A stretch of 64,000 nucleotides of DNA from Chitinophagaceae bacterium (GTDB taxonomy: Bacteria > Bacteroidota > Bacteroidia > Chitinophagales > Chitinophagaceae). The stretch's first letter is position 1; each line of letters opens with the position of its first letter. Location: positions 62,001 through 126,000 of the forward strand of contig JADKAZ010000015.1 in the NCBI GenBank assembly GCA_016719015.1. The letters are read 5' to 3'. Shown one piece after another: positions 1 through 7,916 of the stretch. The position numbers and the translations under genes are program-made. The notes below the pieces were generated by a model. The model was given only the letters and a program-made list of their open reading frames with translations. It did no database searches and was not told where the DNA came from.

Positions 1-392
1 CCACTTATTTTTTGCGATCCTTCCTGTTTATTCTTCAACAGGTTTTGTATCCGTACGATCAGCTCTTCCATGCTGAATGGTTTGCGGATATAATCATTGC
101 CCCCCAATGAAAATCCTTTCACTACATCCTCGGTTTGTGTTTTTGCCGTTAAGAAGATAATCGGTACATCTTCATCCAGCTCCCGTATTTCGTCAGCGAT
201 CGTAAAACCATCTTTATTGGGAAGCATAATATCCAGTACACAGATATCAGGTTTTGTTTTTTTAAAAAGCTCCGTGGCTTTTGCACCGTCACTTTCCATG
301 ATGACTTCAAAGTTGCGGCTCTCTAAACTCTCTTTCACAATTTTGCCCAAAAAGAGTTCGTCTTCCACATAAAAAACTTTTGTCTTGCTCAT
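1..392 (-). CDS. Response regulator, receiver domain (3' part cut by window edge)
   Basis: The reading frame starts at the ATG at 392-390 and runs off the left edge, so only about 130 residues are visible. It begins MSKTKVFYVEDELFLGKIV and is a CheY-like receiver: the acidic pair is VEDE near residue 10, the phospho-acceptor Asp is in CVLDIMLPNKDG, the conserved Thr is in FLTAKT and the Lys is in YIRKPF. The output domain lies outside the window; an OmpR-type winged helix would be usual but cannot be seen. Its ATG overlaps the TGA of the upstream histidine kinase by four bases (ATGA), so the two are almost certainly translationally coupled and form one two-component system. The signal it answers to is unknown. 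Confidence 0.93.
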   Translation of the reverse strand, partial: MSKTKVFYVEDELFLGKIVKESLESRNFEVIMESDGAKATELFKKTKPDICVLDIMLPNKDGFTIADEIRELDEDVPIIFLTAKTQTEDVVKGFSLGGNDYIRKPFSMEELIVRIQNLLKNKQEGSQKIS

Positions 393-1930
393 AGCTTGTT
401 CTTTGGCAGTGTGATGGTAAATATTGTCCCGGTATCCGGCTGACTTTCTATATAGATCGTACCGTTATGTTTTTGTATTACCTGTGCCACATAGCTCAAT
501 CCCAATCCGTAGCCTTTTGCATTATGTGTATCACCATGCGGTATGCGGAAAAATTTATCGAATACTTTGTCTTTGTATTCCTGTGGAATACCAATACCAT
601 TATCAGCTACATTTAAAACGATATTCTCTTCATTTCCCCGCAAATCGATTTTTATGGACGGTTCTTCTTTACTGTATTTGAGGGCATTGTCAAGCAAATT
701 AAAAATCACACTCAATAAATGCAGCCTGTCGCCCTGTAGTGTCAGGTCACCATCCCGGGTAACAATTACACTTGCATGATTTTTTTCTAACTGCAGCTTT
801 AAAGAATCCACTACTTCATTGACCACCTCATCAAGATTAAACGTTTCATATTTCAACTCCACTTCTTTCTTCTCAAACATAGAAAGCTTGAGTACTTTAT
901 CTACCAGCAGGCTGAGACGTTGTAGTTCATTGGAAGAAATATCAAGATATTCCTTTGTCCGCTGCGGATCCTGGATAGCATTAAAATTTTTCAATGCTTC
1001 AATCGCCACTCCCACAGTTGCGATTGGTGTTTTTAATTCATGAGTGATATTGCTGATGAATTCATTTTTCAGTGCGGCCAGTCGTTGTTGTTTCAGCAGG
1101 TTCCGGTATAGTAATACAAAAGAGAGAATGGTGATTCCTAATAAAAGAATAGAAAATAAAATAGGTTGGGTAATCTGTTTCAGCAGGTAAGGGAATGTAT
1201 TACCCAATTGTAATTTATAAGTAACCGGGTTGGCCAACCCAACAGTCACTTCATTAAAAGCTGGTTCATCATCAACGTCCGCACTGTCTGTTTCTATTAT
1301 AGTAAAAGGAATATTGAGTTTTTCTTCTTTCAGTGCTTTACTGTAAGCCGAATCAATTTCACTTATCCGCAGAGAATCCTGCAAAGAGTCTACACCATAT
1401 AATAAGCTGAAGATGCGGTCACCTTTTCCAGCGGAGCCCTGTAATTGACTCTCAAATTTTTTTGTCTCACCTTCCACCTTTACAGAACTGTTATTCATAG
1501 AAATAGTTACCATTCCCGGCTTACCGCCAGAGTGGGCTTTCAATGAATCTTTTAGCCTGTTTCTGATAACATTAATAGTAGAAACGATTTCCTGCTTTGG
1601 TTGAAGACGGACACGGACCTGCTCTCCATCTTTTTCATGCATTACAATTTTCATCTTGCCGTTACTGCTATCTTTTCCATTCCATGTTACCCCGTCTAAG
1701 TTTAATTTGGCCACCTGCAATTCAAGTATCGTTTCCCGGAAAGCCATTTCCGTCTTTATGGCTAAGGATTTTTTTTCCCGTGCATAATTCTGCTTCAGCC
1801 AGTATAACTGGAAGCCGGTGATACCCAAAATGGCAACACCCATCAATAGTGCTAACCAACGGATTCCTCCCCCAAACCCTCTGATGGAGGGGCTTAGCAA
1901 AGTTTTTTTATTGGAAGATTTTGAGACCAT
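389..1930 (-). CDS. Sensor histidine kinase (HisKA-HATPase), membrane-bound
   Basis: This 513-residue membrane sensor kinase has a transmembrane segment near residues 25-47, a periplasmic region of about 200 residues and a second segment near 254-276. The dimerisation/phospho-acceptor motif HELKTP lies near residue 297. The ATP-binding boxes are NLLDNALKYS, DNGIGIPQ and GYGLGLSY. It should autophosphorylate and pass phosphate to the overlapping response regulator downstream (4-base ATGA overlap). The periplasmic region matches no sensor domain I recognise, so the stimulus is unknown. The N-terminus carries an odd segment, LLSPSIRGFGGG, encoded by a C-rich/G-rich palindromic element (1866-1895). 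A perfect TACTTTTG box ends 8 bases before the ATG, so the message may be nearly leaderless. Confidence 0.94.
   Translation of the reverse strand: MVSKSSNKKTLLSPSIRGFGGGIRWLALLMGVAILGITGFQLYWLKQNYAREKKSLAIKTEMAFRETILELQVAKLNLDGVTWNGKDSSNGKMKIVMHEKDGEQVRVRLQPKQEIVSTINVIRNRLKDSLKAHSGGKPGMVTISMNNSSVKVEGETKKFESQLQGSAGKGDRIFSLLYGVDSLQDSLRISEIDSAYSKALKEEKLNIPFTIIETDSADVDDEPAFNEVTVGLANPVTYKLQLGNTFPYLLKQITQPILFSILLLGITILSFVLLYRNLLKQQRLAALKNEFISNITHELKTPIATVGVAIEALKNFNAIQDPQRTKEYLDISSNELQRLSLLVDKVLKLSMFEKKEVELKYETFNLDEVVNEVVDSLKLQLEKNHASVIVTRDGDLTLQGDRLHLLSVIFNLLDNALKYSKEEPSIKIDLRGNEENIVLNVADNGIGIPQEYKDKVFDKFFRIPHGDTHNAKGYGLGLSYVAQVIQKHNGTIYIESQPDTGTIFTITLPKNKL
1866..1895. repeat. C-rich/G-rich palindromic element inside a kinase gene
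   Basis: A CCCCC run followed by CCCTC, a short spacer and GAGGGG forms a small imperfect inverted repeat. It is translated in frame as part of the kinase N-terminus (SPSIRGFGGG), just before the first membrane segment. It resembles the CCCCAACCCCTAAAGGGG elements at 57.6-57.9 kb. Membership of one family is inferred from the shared layout, not from identity. Confidence 0.45.
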
Positions 1931-1938
1931 TTGAATAT

Positions 1939-1946
1939 CAAAAGTA
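1939..1946 (-). promoter_or_regulatory. Bacteroidota -7 box (TACTTTTG) for the histidine kinase
   Basis: On the minus strand TACTTTTG matches the TAnnTTTG consensus exactly. No convincing TTG -33 box is seen at 19-21 bases. The predicted transcription start lies within a few bases of the ATG at 1930. Confidence 0.5.
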
Positions 1947-2032
1947 AAAAAGCTTTTGCTTTCATTACTGTCCTTTAACCTTTATTAACCTTAATGAAAG
2001 GTGACTTAACCTATCTTACATTTCCGCCGCTT

Positions 2033-2040
2033 TACTTTTG
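2033..2040 (+). promoter_or_regulatory. Bacteroidota -7 box (TACTTTTG) for the GLPGLI gene
   Basis: TACTTTTG matches TAnnTTTG exactly and ends 18 bases before the ATG at 2059. The -33 region has no clear TTG. Confidence 0.5.
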
Positions 2041-2058
2041 ATGCTAAATAAATAAACC

Positions 2059-2871
2059 ATGAAAAAATATTTGCTCGCAGCCGGGAGTCTTTTGCTTGCT
2101 ACTTTCTCCGTGGTAGCCCAGCAGCAACAAGGTGTCGTAACATATGACAGAATTTCTAAAGTGCAGTTCAGTTTTCAGGGTATGCCCGGAGGCATGGAGC
2201 AGCAAATGCCTTCTACCCGTACTGATAAATTTGAACTCACCTTTGGTAACAACCAGTCTTTGTGGAAAGCCGCTGAACAGGAAAACGATGAAACAAACGA
2301 TATCCGGGGTGGAGAAGATGGGGGTGTGCATGTCCGGATGGTTGTGGCCGGATCAAATGATGTGCTGTATACCAATTTTGAAACCGGTAAAAAGGTAGAA
2401 AAAAGAGAGATGTTTGATAAAACATTTGTCATTGATGACACTATCAATAAACTAAAATGGAAAATGACGGGTGAATCAAAAACAATTCTTGGCTTGCCCT
2501 GTATAAAAGCCACTACTACCAAAATCGTGACAAGAATGATGATGAATATGGACAATGGTAAAACGGAACGTAAAGAGTTCCAGGATACGTCTGTTGTGGT
2601 GGCCTGGTTTACGACCAGCATCCCTGTATCTGCCGGGCCGGCTGAATACCAGGGACAATTACCCGGCTTAATCTTAGAAATGGATATTAAAGATGGTACA
2701 CAAATTTTTAAAGCTACCGGTATTGCTGAAAAAGCCGACCTCGCAGTGATCAAAGAACCCACGGGTAAAAAACATCTTTCCCCCGAAGAATTTAAAAAGG
2801 AACGGGAAAAGATGATGAAGGAAATGGAACAAAATAACCAGGGTGGACAGCGGATCATCCGGATGAATTAA
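2059..2871 (+). CDS. GLPGLI family exported protein
   Basis: This 270-residue protein begins with a clear signal peptide (MKKYLLAAGSLLLATFSVVAQ), so it is exported. The family signature appears as YQGQLPGLILEMD near residue 197, a variant of the GLPGLI motif that names this Bacteroidota family. The family's biochemical role is not established; members are small periplasmic or surface proteins, often beside signalling or TonB-related genes. The C-terminus is rich in Lys, Glu and Gln. It is transcribed divergently from the kinase/regulator pair, and the 128-base space between them holds promoter boxes for both. A strong terminator follows, so it is probably monocistronic. Regulation by the neighbouring two-component system is possible but is inference only. 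Confidence 0.9.
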   Translation: MKKYLLAAGSLLLATFSVVAQQQQGVVTYDRISKVQFSFQGMPGGMEQQMPSTRTDKFELTFGNNQSLWKAAEQENDETNDIRGGEDGGVHVRMVVAGSNDVLYTNFETGKKVEKREMFDKTFVIDDTINKLKWKMTGESKTILGLPCIKATTTKIVTRMMMNMDNGKTERKEFQDTSVVVAWFTTSIPVSAGPAEYQGQLPGLILEMDIKDGTQIFKATGIAEKADLAVIKEPTGKKHLSPEEFKKEREKMMKEMEQNNQGGQRIIRMN

Positions 2872-2894
2872 AAACTCAGTTTGCATAAAGGAAC

Positions 2895-2921
2895 CCCGTT
2901 GCAGATGCAGCGGGTTTTTTT
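2895..2921 (+). terminator. Rho-independent terminator after the GLPGLI gene
   Basis: Stem CCCGTTGCA (2895-2903) pairs with TGCAGCGGG (2906-2914) and is followed by seven T. It lies 23 bases after the stop codon. Confidence 0.85.
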
Positions 2922-2922
2922 A

Positions 2923-2952
2923 TTGCAATGCCTTCAGCAATTTTTATCTTTA
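2923..2952 (+). promoter_or_regulatory. Promoter-like pair TTG / TATCTTTA before the nucleotidyltransferase
   Basis: TTG at 2923-2925, a 19-base spacer, then TATCTTTA at 2945-2952 (one mismatch to TAnnTTTG). The predicted start of transcription falls at about 2957-2960, on the ATG pair at 2958/2961. This argues that the upstream in-frame ATG at 2928 is not used and that the message may be leaderless. Confidence 0.4.
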
Positions 2953-2957
2953 GTTAT

Positions 2958-3743
2958 ATGATGCAAAAGGAATTTGCCGGCAAAGTGGTTGATATCGTTA
3001 AAAACGATTCCAATGTTATTGGGTTGGCAGTGGCAGGCTCCTGGATAACCAATGAGCTGGATGAATATTCAGACCTTGATCTTATACTTATCACCAAAAA
3101 GAAAATTTCCGGTGATAAAGAAAAAATGATGCTGTATGCAAAAAGCTTTGGTGATTTTATCTCCGGCTTTACCGGTGAACATGTGGGGGAACCAAGGGTC
3201 TTGATTTGTTTATACGACAATCCCTTACTGCATGTTGATATAAAGTTTTTGACTCTGCCGGAATTTCAAACAAGGATAGAAAATCCCATTTTGCTGTTCG
3301 AAAGAAATAATGAACTCACGGAAATCATCAGCCATACCAAAGCCGAGTGGCCGCAGCCTGATTTTCAATGGATAGAAGACCGCTTCTGGACCTGGGTACA
3401 TTATGCCTGTCTTAAAATAGGCCGGGGCGAATTATTAGAAGCTTTTGATTTTCTTTCTTTTCTCCGGATAACGGTTCTTTCACCGCTACTCCAGGTAAAA
3501 AATAACAAACAAGTAAGAGGATTGCGCAGAGTAGAAACTCAATTAAGCTTATCAGATTTGGAAAATCTTAAAATCACTATTGCACAATACAATAAGGCTT
3601 CAATAATAAAAGCCCTTGACAACACTATCAGTATTTACAAAACACTGCGAAGAAAATTGTATACCGATAAGGTTCAGTTCCAATCCCTCGCAGAGAAAAG
3701 AAGTTGTGAATACCTGAAAACGATAAAACAAAAAGATACTTAG
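2958..3743 (+). CDS. Nucleotidyltransferase-domain protein (aminoglycoside adenylyltransferase-like)
   Basis: The protein has about 260 residues. Near its N-terminus it carries the nucleotidyltransferase fold signature: GSW followed by SDLDLILI, the GS...DxD metal-binding arrangement of the polymerase-beta-like superfamily. Substrate and true function are unknown; similar proteins are often annotated as aminoglycoside adenylyltransferase-like without proof. The frame is open from an ATG at 2928, but residues from there (SAIFIFSY) do not look like an N-terminus and a promoter-like pair overlaps them. I therefore place the start at 2958 or 2961 (MMQKEFAGKVVDIV). It converges on kup, and the two stop codons overlap by four bases (3740-3743), with no terminator between them. 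Confidence 0.75.
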   Translation: MMQKEFAGKVVDIVKNDSNVIGLAVAGSWITNELDEYSDLDLILITKKKISGDKEKMMLYAKSFGDFISGFTGEHVGEPRVLICLYDNPLLHVDIKFLTLPEFQTRIENPILLFERNNELTEIISHTKAEWPQPDFQWIEDRFWTWVHYACLKIGRGELLEAFDFLSFLRITVLSPLLQVKNNKQVRGLRRVETQLSLSDLENLKITIAQYNKASIIKALDNTISIYKTLRRKLYTDKVQFQSLAEKRSCEYLKTIKQKDT

Positions 3744-5719
3744 TACGCCGAATCGCTGAAAATCCGTTTCAGCTTTAAGTCAGGAACTGACCCTACCACC
3801 AACGGAAATTTCTCAACTGTTACGTTGGAAGCATCAAGGCCAAAACCCTTTTCTTCCGACAAGCTGATATTTTTTAACCAAAAGTAAAAACGCATTATCA
3901 ATTTTTCAAAGAAGGGAAGCTCCCCATCCTGGCTGATATATTTTTCCATTACTACAAACTGAAAGTCGCCTACACTGCGGTTACTGGTTATACTTTCATA
4001 CCGGTTAATCACATTTACTTCCTTATTCTTTATAAGATCTTCCACCACTTTCCGAAATAGTAAATTGATGCGTGGAGCTACCCGGAAACCCAGGCGGAAA
4101 TCTATCCGGATAATATCGTTAGGAATTATATGTTCTACTTTATACTCACTGCAATATGGATTGTCTACGGTATCTACATGCACCAGCCAATAAATGTCGG
4201 CCCGTTTTGGTTTTTTATTCAGAATAGAATAAATAATTTTATGTTCAATTTCTTTCGGGTTATCAGCACTCGTCAGGTAAATAAGATGGGTGGCATATTT
4301 AGCTACAGAACGGTCATTACTCAGCTCTTGTATCTTGGGCACATAATGTTCCAGCCGCACAAACTCCACATAGCGGTTTTTAATTTTTCTTGCTTTAAAC
4401 CATACATACATCACCAGGAATAAAAGACCGCCAACAATAACGGCAACGTAACCGCCATGTGGAAATTTTTGAATATTGGCTAATAGAAAACTTATTTCGA
4501 TGATCAAAAACACGATGAGATATAAATAAATCCATACCCGTTTTGTTCTTTTTAAAACCAGGTAATTGGAAAAAAGTACAGAAGTGGCAATCATACAAAG
4601 CGTAATAGCCAGCCCATAGGCAGCTTCCATATTAGCCGCTTTTTGAAAATATAATACCATACCTATACAACCTGCATATAAGAGGAAATTTACAGAAGGA
4701 ATAAATAATTGTCCTCTTGTTTCTGTGGGGTATTTAATTTTAAACTTTGGCCATAGGTTCAGTCGCATAGCCTCACTTACCAGTGTAAACGATCCGGATA
4801 TAAGGGCCTGGCTGGCAATAATAGCTGCAGCGGTGGCAATAGCAATACCGAAGTACAGGAACCAACCGGGCATTACTCCATAAAAAGGGTTAAACCCGGC
4901 ATTGATCATCTCTGCTGTAATAGTTTTTCCTTCGAAATGACTCAACAGCCAGCCGCCTTGTCCGAGATAGTTGATAATTAAACAGGTTTTTACAAAAATC
5001 CAGGAGTTACGGATATTCCACTTTCCGCAGTGCCCAAGATCCGAATAAAGTGCTTCGGCCCCAGTGGTACAAAGAAAAACGCCGCCAAGAATGTAAAACC
5101 CCTGCGGATATTCTATTAGCAACTTAATTCCATGATAAGGATTGAATGATTGTAATACGGCCATATCATCTGCCAGGTGAATACCACCAAGAATAGCCAG
5201 CATTAAAAACCAACAGGCCATTACCGGTCCAAAAAATTTGCCAATGAATGCAGTCCCAAATTGCTGGATAAAAAATAAAAGTGTAAGAATGCCAATTACA
5301 ATATAAATAATAGTTGTTTGAGAAATGTCAGAAAGAACCGGTACTTGTTTTAATCCTTCTATGGCAGAGCTTACTGAAATAGGCGGAGTGATCATTCCAT
5401 CGGCCAGTAATGCAGCACCACCCACCATGGCTGGAAAAACAAGCCACTTCTTACGCCGCCGCACCAGGGCATAAAGGGAAAAGATGCCGCCCTCTCCTTT
5501 GTTATCTGCATTTAGCGTAAGGATTACATATTTAACGGTGGTTTGGAGTGTAAGTGTCCAGATGATAAGCGACAGCACACCGGTAACCAGCTCCCGGGTA
5601 ATTTCCTTCCCGTTAGTAATTGCATTTAGTACATACAAAGGAGAGGTACCAATATCGCCATATATAATTCCAAGTGCAATGAGAAGCCCGGCCGCAGATA
5701 CTTTATTCTGTGAAGACAT
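3740..5719 (-). CDS. kup: Kup/HAK/KT-type potassium uptake protein
   Basis: A 659-residue integral membrane K+/H+ symporter. The N-terminus LIALGIIYGDIGTSPLYV is the KUP family hallmark, and LLADGMITPPISV and GAEALYSDLGHCG are further conserved blocks. About 12 membrane segments occupy residues 10-440, followed by a soluble C-terminal domain of roughly 200 residues. Family length is about 620-700, so it is complete. Kup is a constitutive, moderate-affinity potassium importer; here it lies beside the high-affinity Kdp island (5.9-18.6 kb), which makes this region a potassium-supply locus. A TACTTTTG box lies 22 bases upstream of the ATG. The gene is divergent from the KdpD-like kinase. Confidence 0.97.
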   Translation of the reverse strand: MSSQNKVSAAGLLIALGIIYGDIGTSPLYVLNAITNGKEITRELVTGVLSLIIWTLTLQTTVKYVILTLNADNKGEGGIFSLYALVRRRKKWLVFPAMVGGAALLADGMITPPISVSSAIEGLKQVPVLSDISQTTIIYIVIGILTLLFFIQQFGTAFIGKFFGPVMACWFLMLAILGGIHLADDMAVLQSFNPYHGIKLLIEYPQGFYILGGVFLCTTGAEALYSDLGHCGKWNIRNSWIFVKTCLIINYLGQGGWLLSHFEGKTITAEMINAGFNPFYGVMPGWFLYFGIAIATAAAIIASQALISGSFTLVSEAMRLNLWPKFKIKYPTETRGQLFIPSVNFLLYAGCIGMVLYFQKAANMEAAYGLAITLCMIATSVLFSNYLVLKRTKRVWIYLYLIVFLIIEISFLLANIQKFPHGGYVAVIVGGLLFLVMYVWFKARKIKNRYVEFVRLEHYVPKIQELSNDRSVAKYATHLIYLTSADNPKEIEHKIIYSILNKKPKRADIYWLVHVDTVDNPYCSEYKVEHIIPNDIIRIDFRLGFRVAPRINLLFRKVVEDLIKNKEVNVINRYESITSNRSVGDFQFVVMEKYISQDGELPFFEKLIMRFYFWLKNISLSEEKGFGLDASNVTVEKFPLVVGSVPDLKLKRIFSDSAY

Positions 5720-5741
5720 GGGGTAGATAAATTTCGAATGT

Positions 5742-5749
5742 CAAAAGTA
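5742..5749 (-). promoter_or_regulatory. Bacteroidota -7 box (TACTTTTG) for kup
   Basis: Exact TAnnTTTG match on the minus strand, 22 bases before the kup ATG. No clear -33 TTG. Confidence 0.5.
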
Positions 5750-5845
5750 AAACAGCAGAAAATCTAAAAATGGGGTCTGAGAAATCTTTATAAAATCTTT
5801 ACACCCGTCGGATCTCATTTTATAATCCACTTATAACAGCAGGAT

Positions 5846-5853
5846 TACCTTTG
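5846..5853 (+). promoter_or_regulatory. Bacteroidota -7 box (TACCTTTG) for the KdpD-like kinase
   Basis: Exact TAnnTTTG match ending 18 bases before the ATG at 5872; the -33 region is AT-rich without TTG. Confidence 0.5.
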
Positions 5854-5871
5854 TGTTCTATTTAGTCGCAC

Positions 5872-7008
5872 ATGCTACAGCGTTTAACAAAAGTCAGTAA
5901 GCCCACTCAGTTCCTAATCAGCATCGCCCTTGTAATACTGGCCGCAGCTGGTTGTTATCTGGCATCGGCATATATAGATTATAAAGTAGTAGCTTTTATC
6001 CTGTTGCTTACCGTATCACTTATAGCTATTGTATTTGATATAATTCCAGTATTGGTTGCTGCCACTCTTAGTGCATTAATCTGGAATTTCTTTTTTATAG
6101 AGCCCAAGTACACCGTTCATATCGGCTCCGCCGAAGATGGCTTACTGTTTCTGATGTATTTTGTCATTGCGTTAATTAATGCAGTATTCACCAACCGGGT
6201 AAGAAGAATTGAAAAACAAGTACGGGAAAAAGAAGAAAAAGAAAATATAGTACGGCTTTATAACACATTGCTCAATTCTCTTTCACATGAATTGAAAACT
6301 CCCATTGCGACGATAGTGGGTGCCACGGATAATTTGTTATCCGGTACCTCTAAATTGTCAGAAGAAAATAAGAAAGAGCTGGTAGAAGGTATTTCCATTG
6401 CTGCGCTTCGGCTGAATCAGCAGGTGGAAAACCTGCTAAGCATGTCAAGGCTGGAGTCTGGTTTTATTCAGCCCAGGAAAGACTGGACTGATATTAATGA
6501 GCTGGTGTATGATGTGGTACACCGGCTGGAACAGCCATTGAAAAATCATAAACTCCATATCAGCATTGACGAAAAACTTCCATTTTACAAACTGGATTAC
6601 GGACTAATAGAACAGGTGCTGTATAACCTGCTGTACAATGCGGCGATTTATACCCCAGCATACGGCGATATATTTTTAACAGCAAAAAATAGTGCCGATA
6701 AAGTTTATCGGTTGTATACTGCAATCCCAGCGCACAGTGAACTGAAAAAAGAAACGAATGTGTTGATAGTAATTATTGAAGACCGGGGCCCTGGATTCCC
6801 CCCAACCGAAATAGAAAAAGTATTCAATAAATTTTATCGCCTTGAAAATACTAAACCAGGAGGTACCGGGCTTGGGCTGTCTATTGTAAAAGGTTTTACA
6901 GAAGCGCATAACGGAACTGTAAAACTGGAAAATGTACCACATGGCGCCCGGTTTACCATTGAGATACCAGCTGAAACTTCTTACATTAATAATATGAACA
7001 ATGAATAA
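5872..7008 (+). CDS. KdpD-like sensor histidine kinase lacking the KdpD N-terminal domain (DUF4118-HisKA-HATPase)
   Basis: This 378-residue kinase corresponds to the C-terminal half of KdpD. Four closely packed membrane segments at about residues 12-106 (FFFIEPKYTVHI between the third and fourth) form the DUF4118 region. The phospho-acceptor motif follows, SLSHELKTPIATI near residue 138, then the ATP-binding boxes NLLYNAAIY, DRGPGFPP and GGTGLGLSIV. The N-terminal KdpD ATP-binding and Usp domains are absent here; they are encoded separately about 9 kb away (15813-16934). It overlaps the kdpE-like gene by 8 bases, so the pair is co-translated. It probably senses potassium limitation or turgor and controls kdp. 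Whether the separate KdpD-N protein binds this kinase or the second one at 16.9 kb is open. Confidence 0.92.
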   Translation: MLQRLTKVSKPTQFLISIALVILAAAGCYLASAYIDYKVVAFILLLTVSLIAIVFDIIPVLVAATLSALIWNFFFIEPKYTVHIGSAEDGLLFLMYFVIALINAVFTNRVRRIEKQVREKEEKENIVRLYNTLLNSLSHELKTPIATIVGATDNLLSGTSKLSEENKKELVEGISIAALRLNQQVENLLSMSRLESGFIQPRKDWTDINELVYDVVHRLEQPLKNHKLHISIDEKLPFYKLDYGLIEQVLYNLLYNAAIYTPAYGDIFLTAKNSADKVYRLYTAIPAHSELKKETNVLIVIIEDRGPGFPPTEIEKVFNKFYRLENTKPGGTGLGLSIVKGFTEAHNGTVKLENVPHGARFTIEIPAETSYINNMNNE

Positions 7009-7687
7009 CCCAGCCATCCTCATAATAGATGATGAAGCACAGATACGCAGGCTACTTGAAATTACACTGGAAAGCAACGGCTTTAAAGTGGAATCTGCCG
7101 AAACAGCCAAAGAAGGTTTGCGCATTGCAGCCAATCATCCGCCAGATTTAATTATTCTTGATTTGGGATTACCCGATGAAAACGGTCATAGTGTTTTAAA
7201 AAAGCTACGGGAATGGTACACCAAACCCATAATCATTCTTTCTGTACAAAGCAGTGAAGATGATATTGTAAAAGCATTATACAATGGAGCTAATGACTAC
7301 CTGGTGAAACCTTTTCGTACTGGTGAGTTACTAGCCCGTATCAGATCTGCATTGCGTGGAGCCGCCAATGAAGAAAATAACCCCCTGATAGATGCGGGTG
7401 ATTTGCAAATTGACCTTGCTGCAAGAACCGTAAAAAAAAATAATGAGATAGTAAAGTTGACGGCTACGGAATACAAACTCATTAGCCTGTTGGCTCAGCA
7501 TGAGGGAAAAGTATTAACACATCAATATTTATTGAGAGAGGTTTGGGGGCCGGGGTATATCAATCAATCACAATACCTGCGGGTATTTATTGCACAACTA
7601 AGAAAGAAGGTAGAAGCAGATGCTAACAGGCCTGAACATATTCTTACTGAATCAGGCGTAGGCTACCGTTTTATAGCAAAAGAATAA
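7001..7687 (+). CDS. kdpE: KdpE-like OmpR-family response regulator
   Basis: This 228-residue regulator has a receiver domain (acidic pair IDDE near residue 9, phospho-acceptor in LIILDLGLPDENG near 52, Lys in YLVKPF near 101). An OmpR/PhoB winged helix follows, residues 130-228, ending ILTESGVGYRF. Its receiver and C-terminal text closely follow KdpE. The start overlaps the kinase stop by 8 bases. Known KdpE activates kdpFABC under K+ limitation. Here the target promoter would be either the region before the micro-ORFs at about 9.3-9.4 kb or one nearer kdpF; no KdpE box can be identified by eye. Confidence 0.92.
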   Translation: MNNPAILIIDDEAQIRRLLEITLESNGFKVESAETAKEGLRIAANHPPDLIILDLGLPDENGHSVLKKLREWYTKPIIILSVQSSEDDIVKALYNGANDYLVKPFRTGELLARIRSALRGAANEENNPLIDAGDLQIDLAARTVKKNNEIVKLTATEYKLISLLAQHEGKVLTHQYLLREVWGPGYINQSQYLRVFIAQLRKKVEADANRPEHILTESGVGYRFIAKE

Positions 7688-7747
7688 TCGCTGGTACATA
7701 AAATCCTGAAACATGAAATCGAATAGGATTCATTTGACGGAATAACT

Positions 7748-7837
7748 ATGGCTTCATTATTATTGGAAAAGGCAAAAGCTGACCTGGCTAAAACCACAGG
7801 TATTTATAGAGTCCGGGTTACTACAAAATATATTTGA
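7748..7837 (+). other. Short open frame of 29 codons between kdpE and the NtrC-type regulator
   Basis: ATG at 7748 opens a 29-residue frame (MASLLLEKAKADLAKTTG...). It has no membrane segment or recognised motif. It may be chance or the remnant of a gene. The surrounding 229 bases hold nothing else that I can support. Confidence 0.15.
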
Positions 7838-7916
7838 AGCCCTATTAGTATCAAACTCAGCAAGAAAGAAAACAAATAAGGAAAGCATAGCTTTACACTA
7901 TAAATAGTACCTGTAA

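Noticed and set aside
2928..2957. Upstream start of the nucleotidyltransferase
   Set aside because: It overlaps a promoter-like pair and encodes a hydrophobic stretch unlike the family's N-terminus.
2958..3743. Calling the nucleotidyltransferase an antibiotic-resistance gene
   Set aside because: Only the general fold signature is visible; no substrate-specific residues can be assigned.
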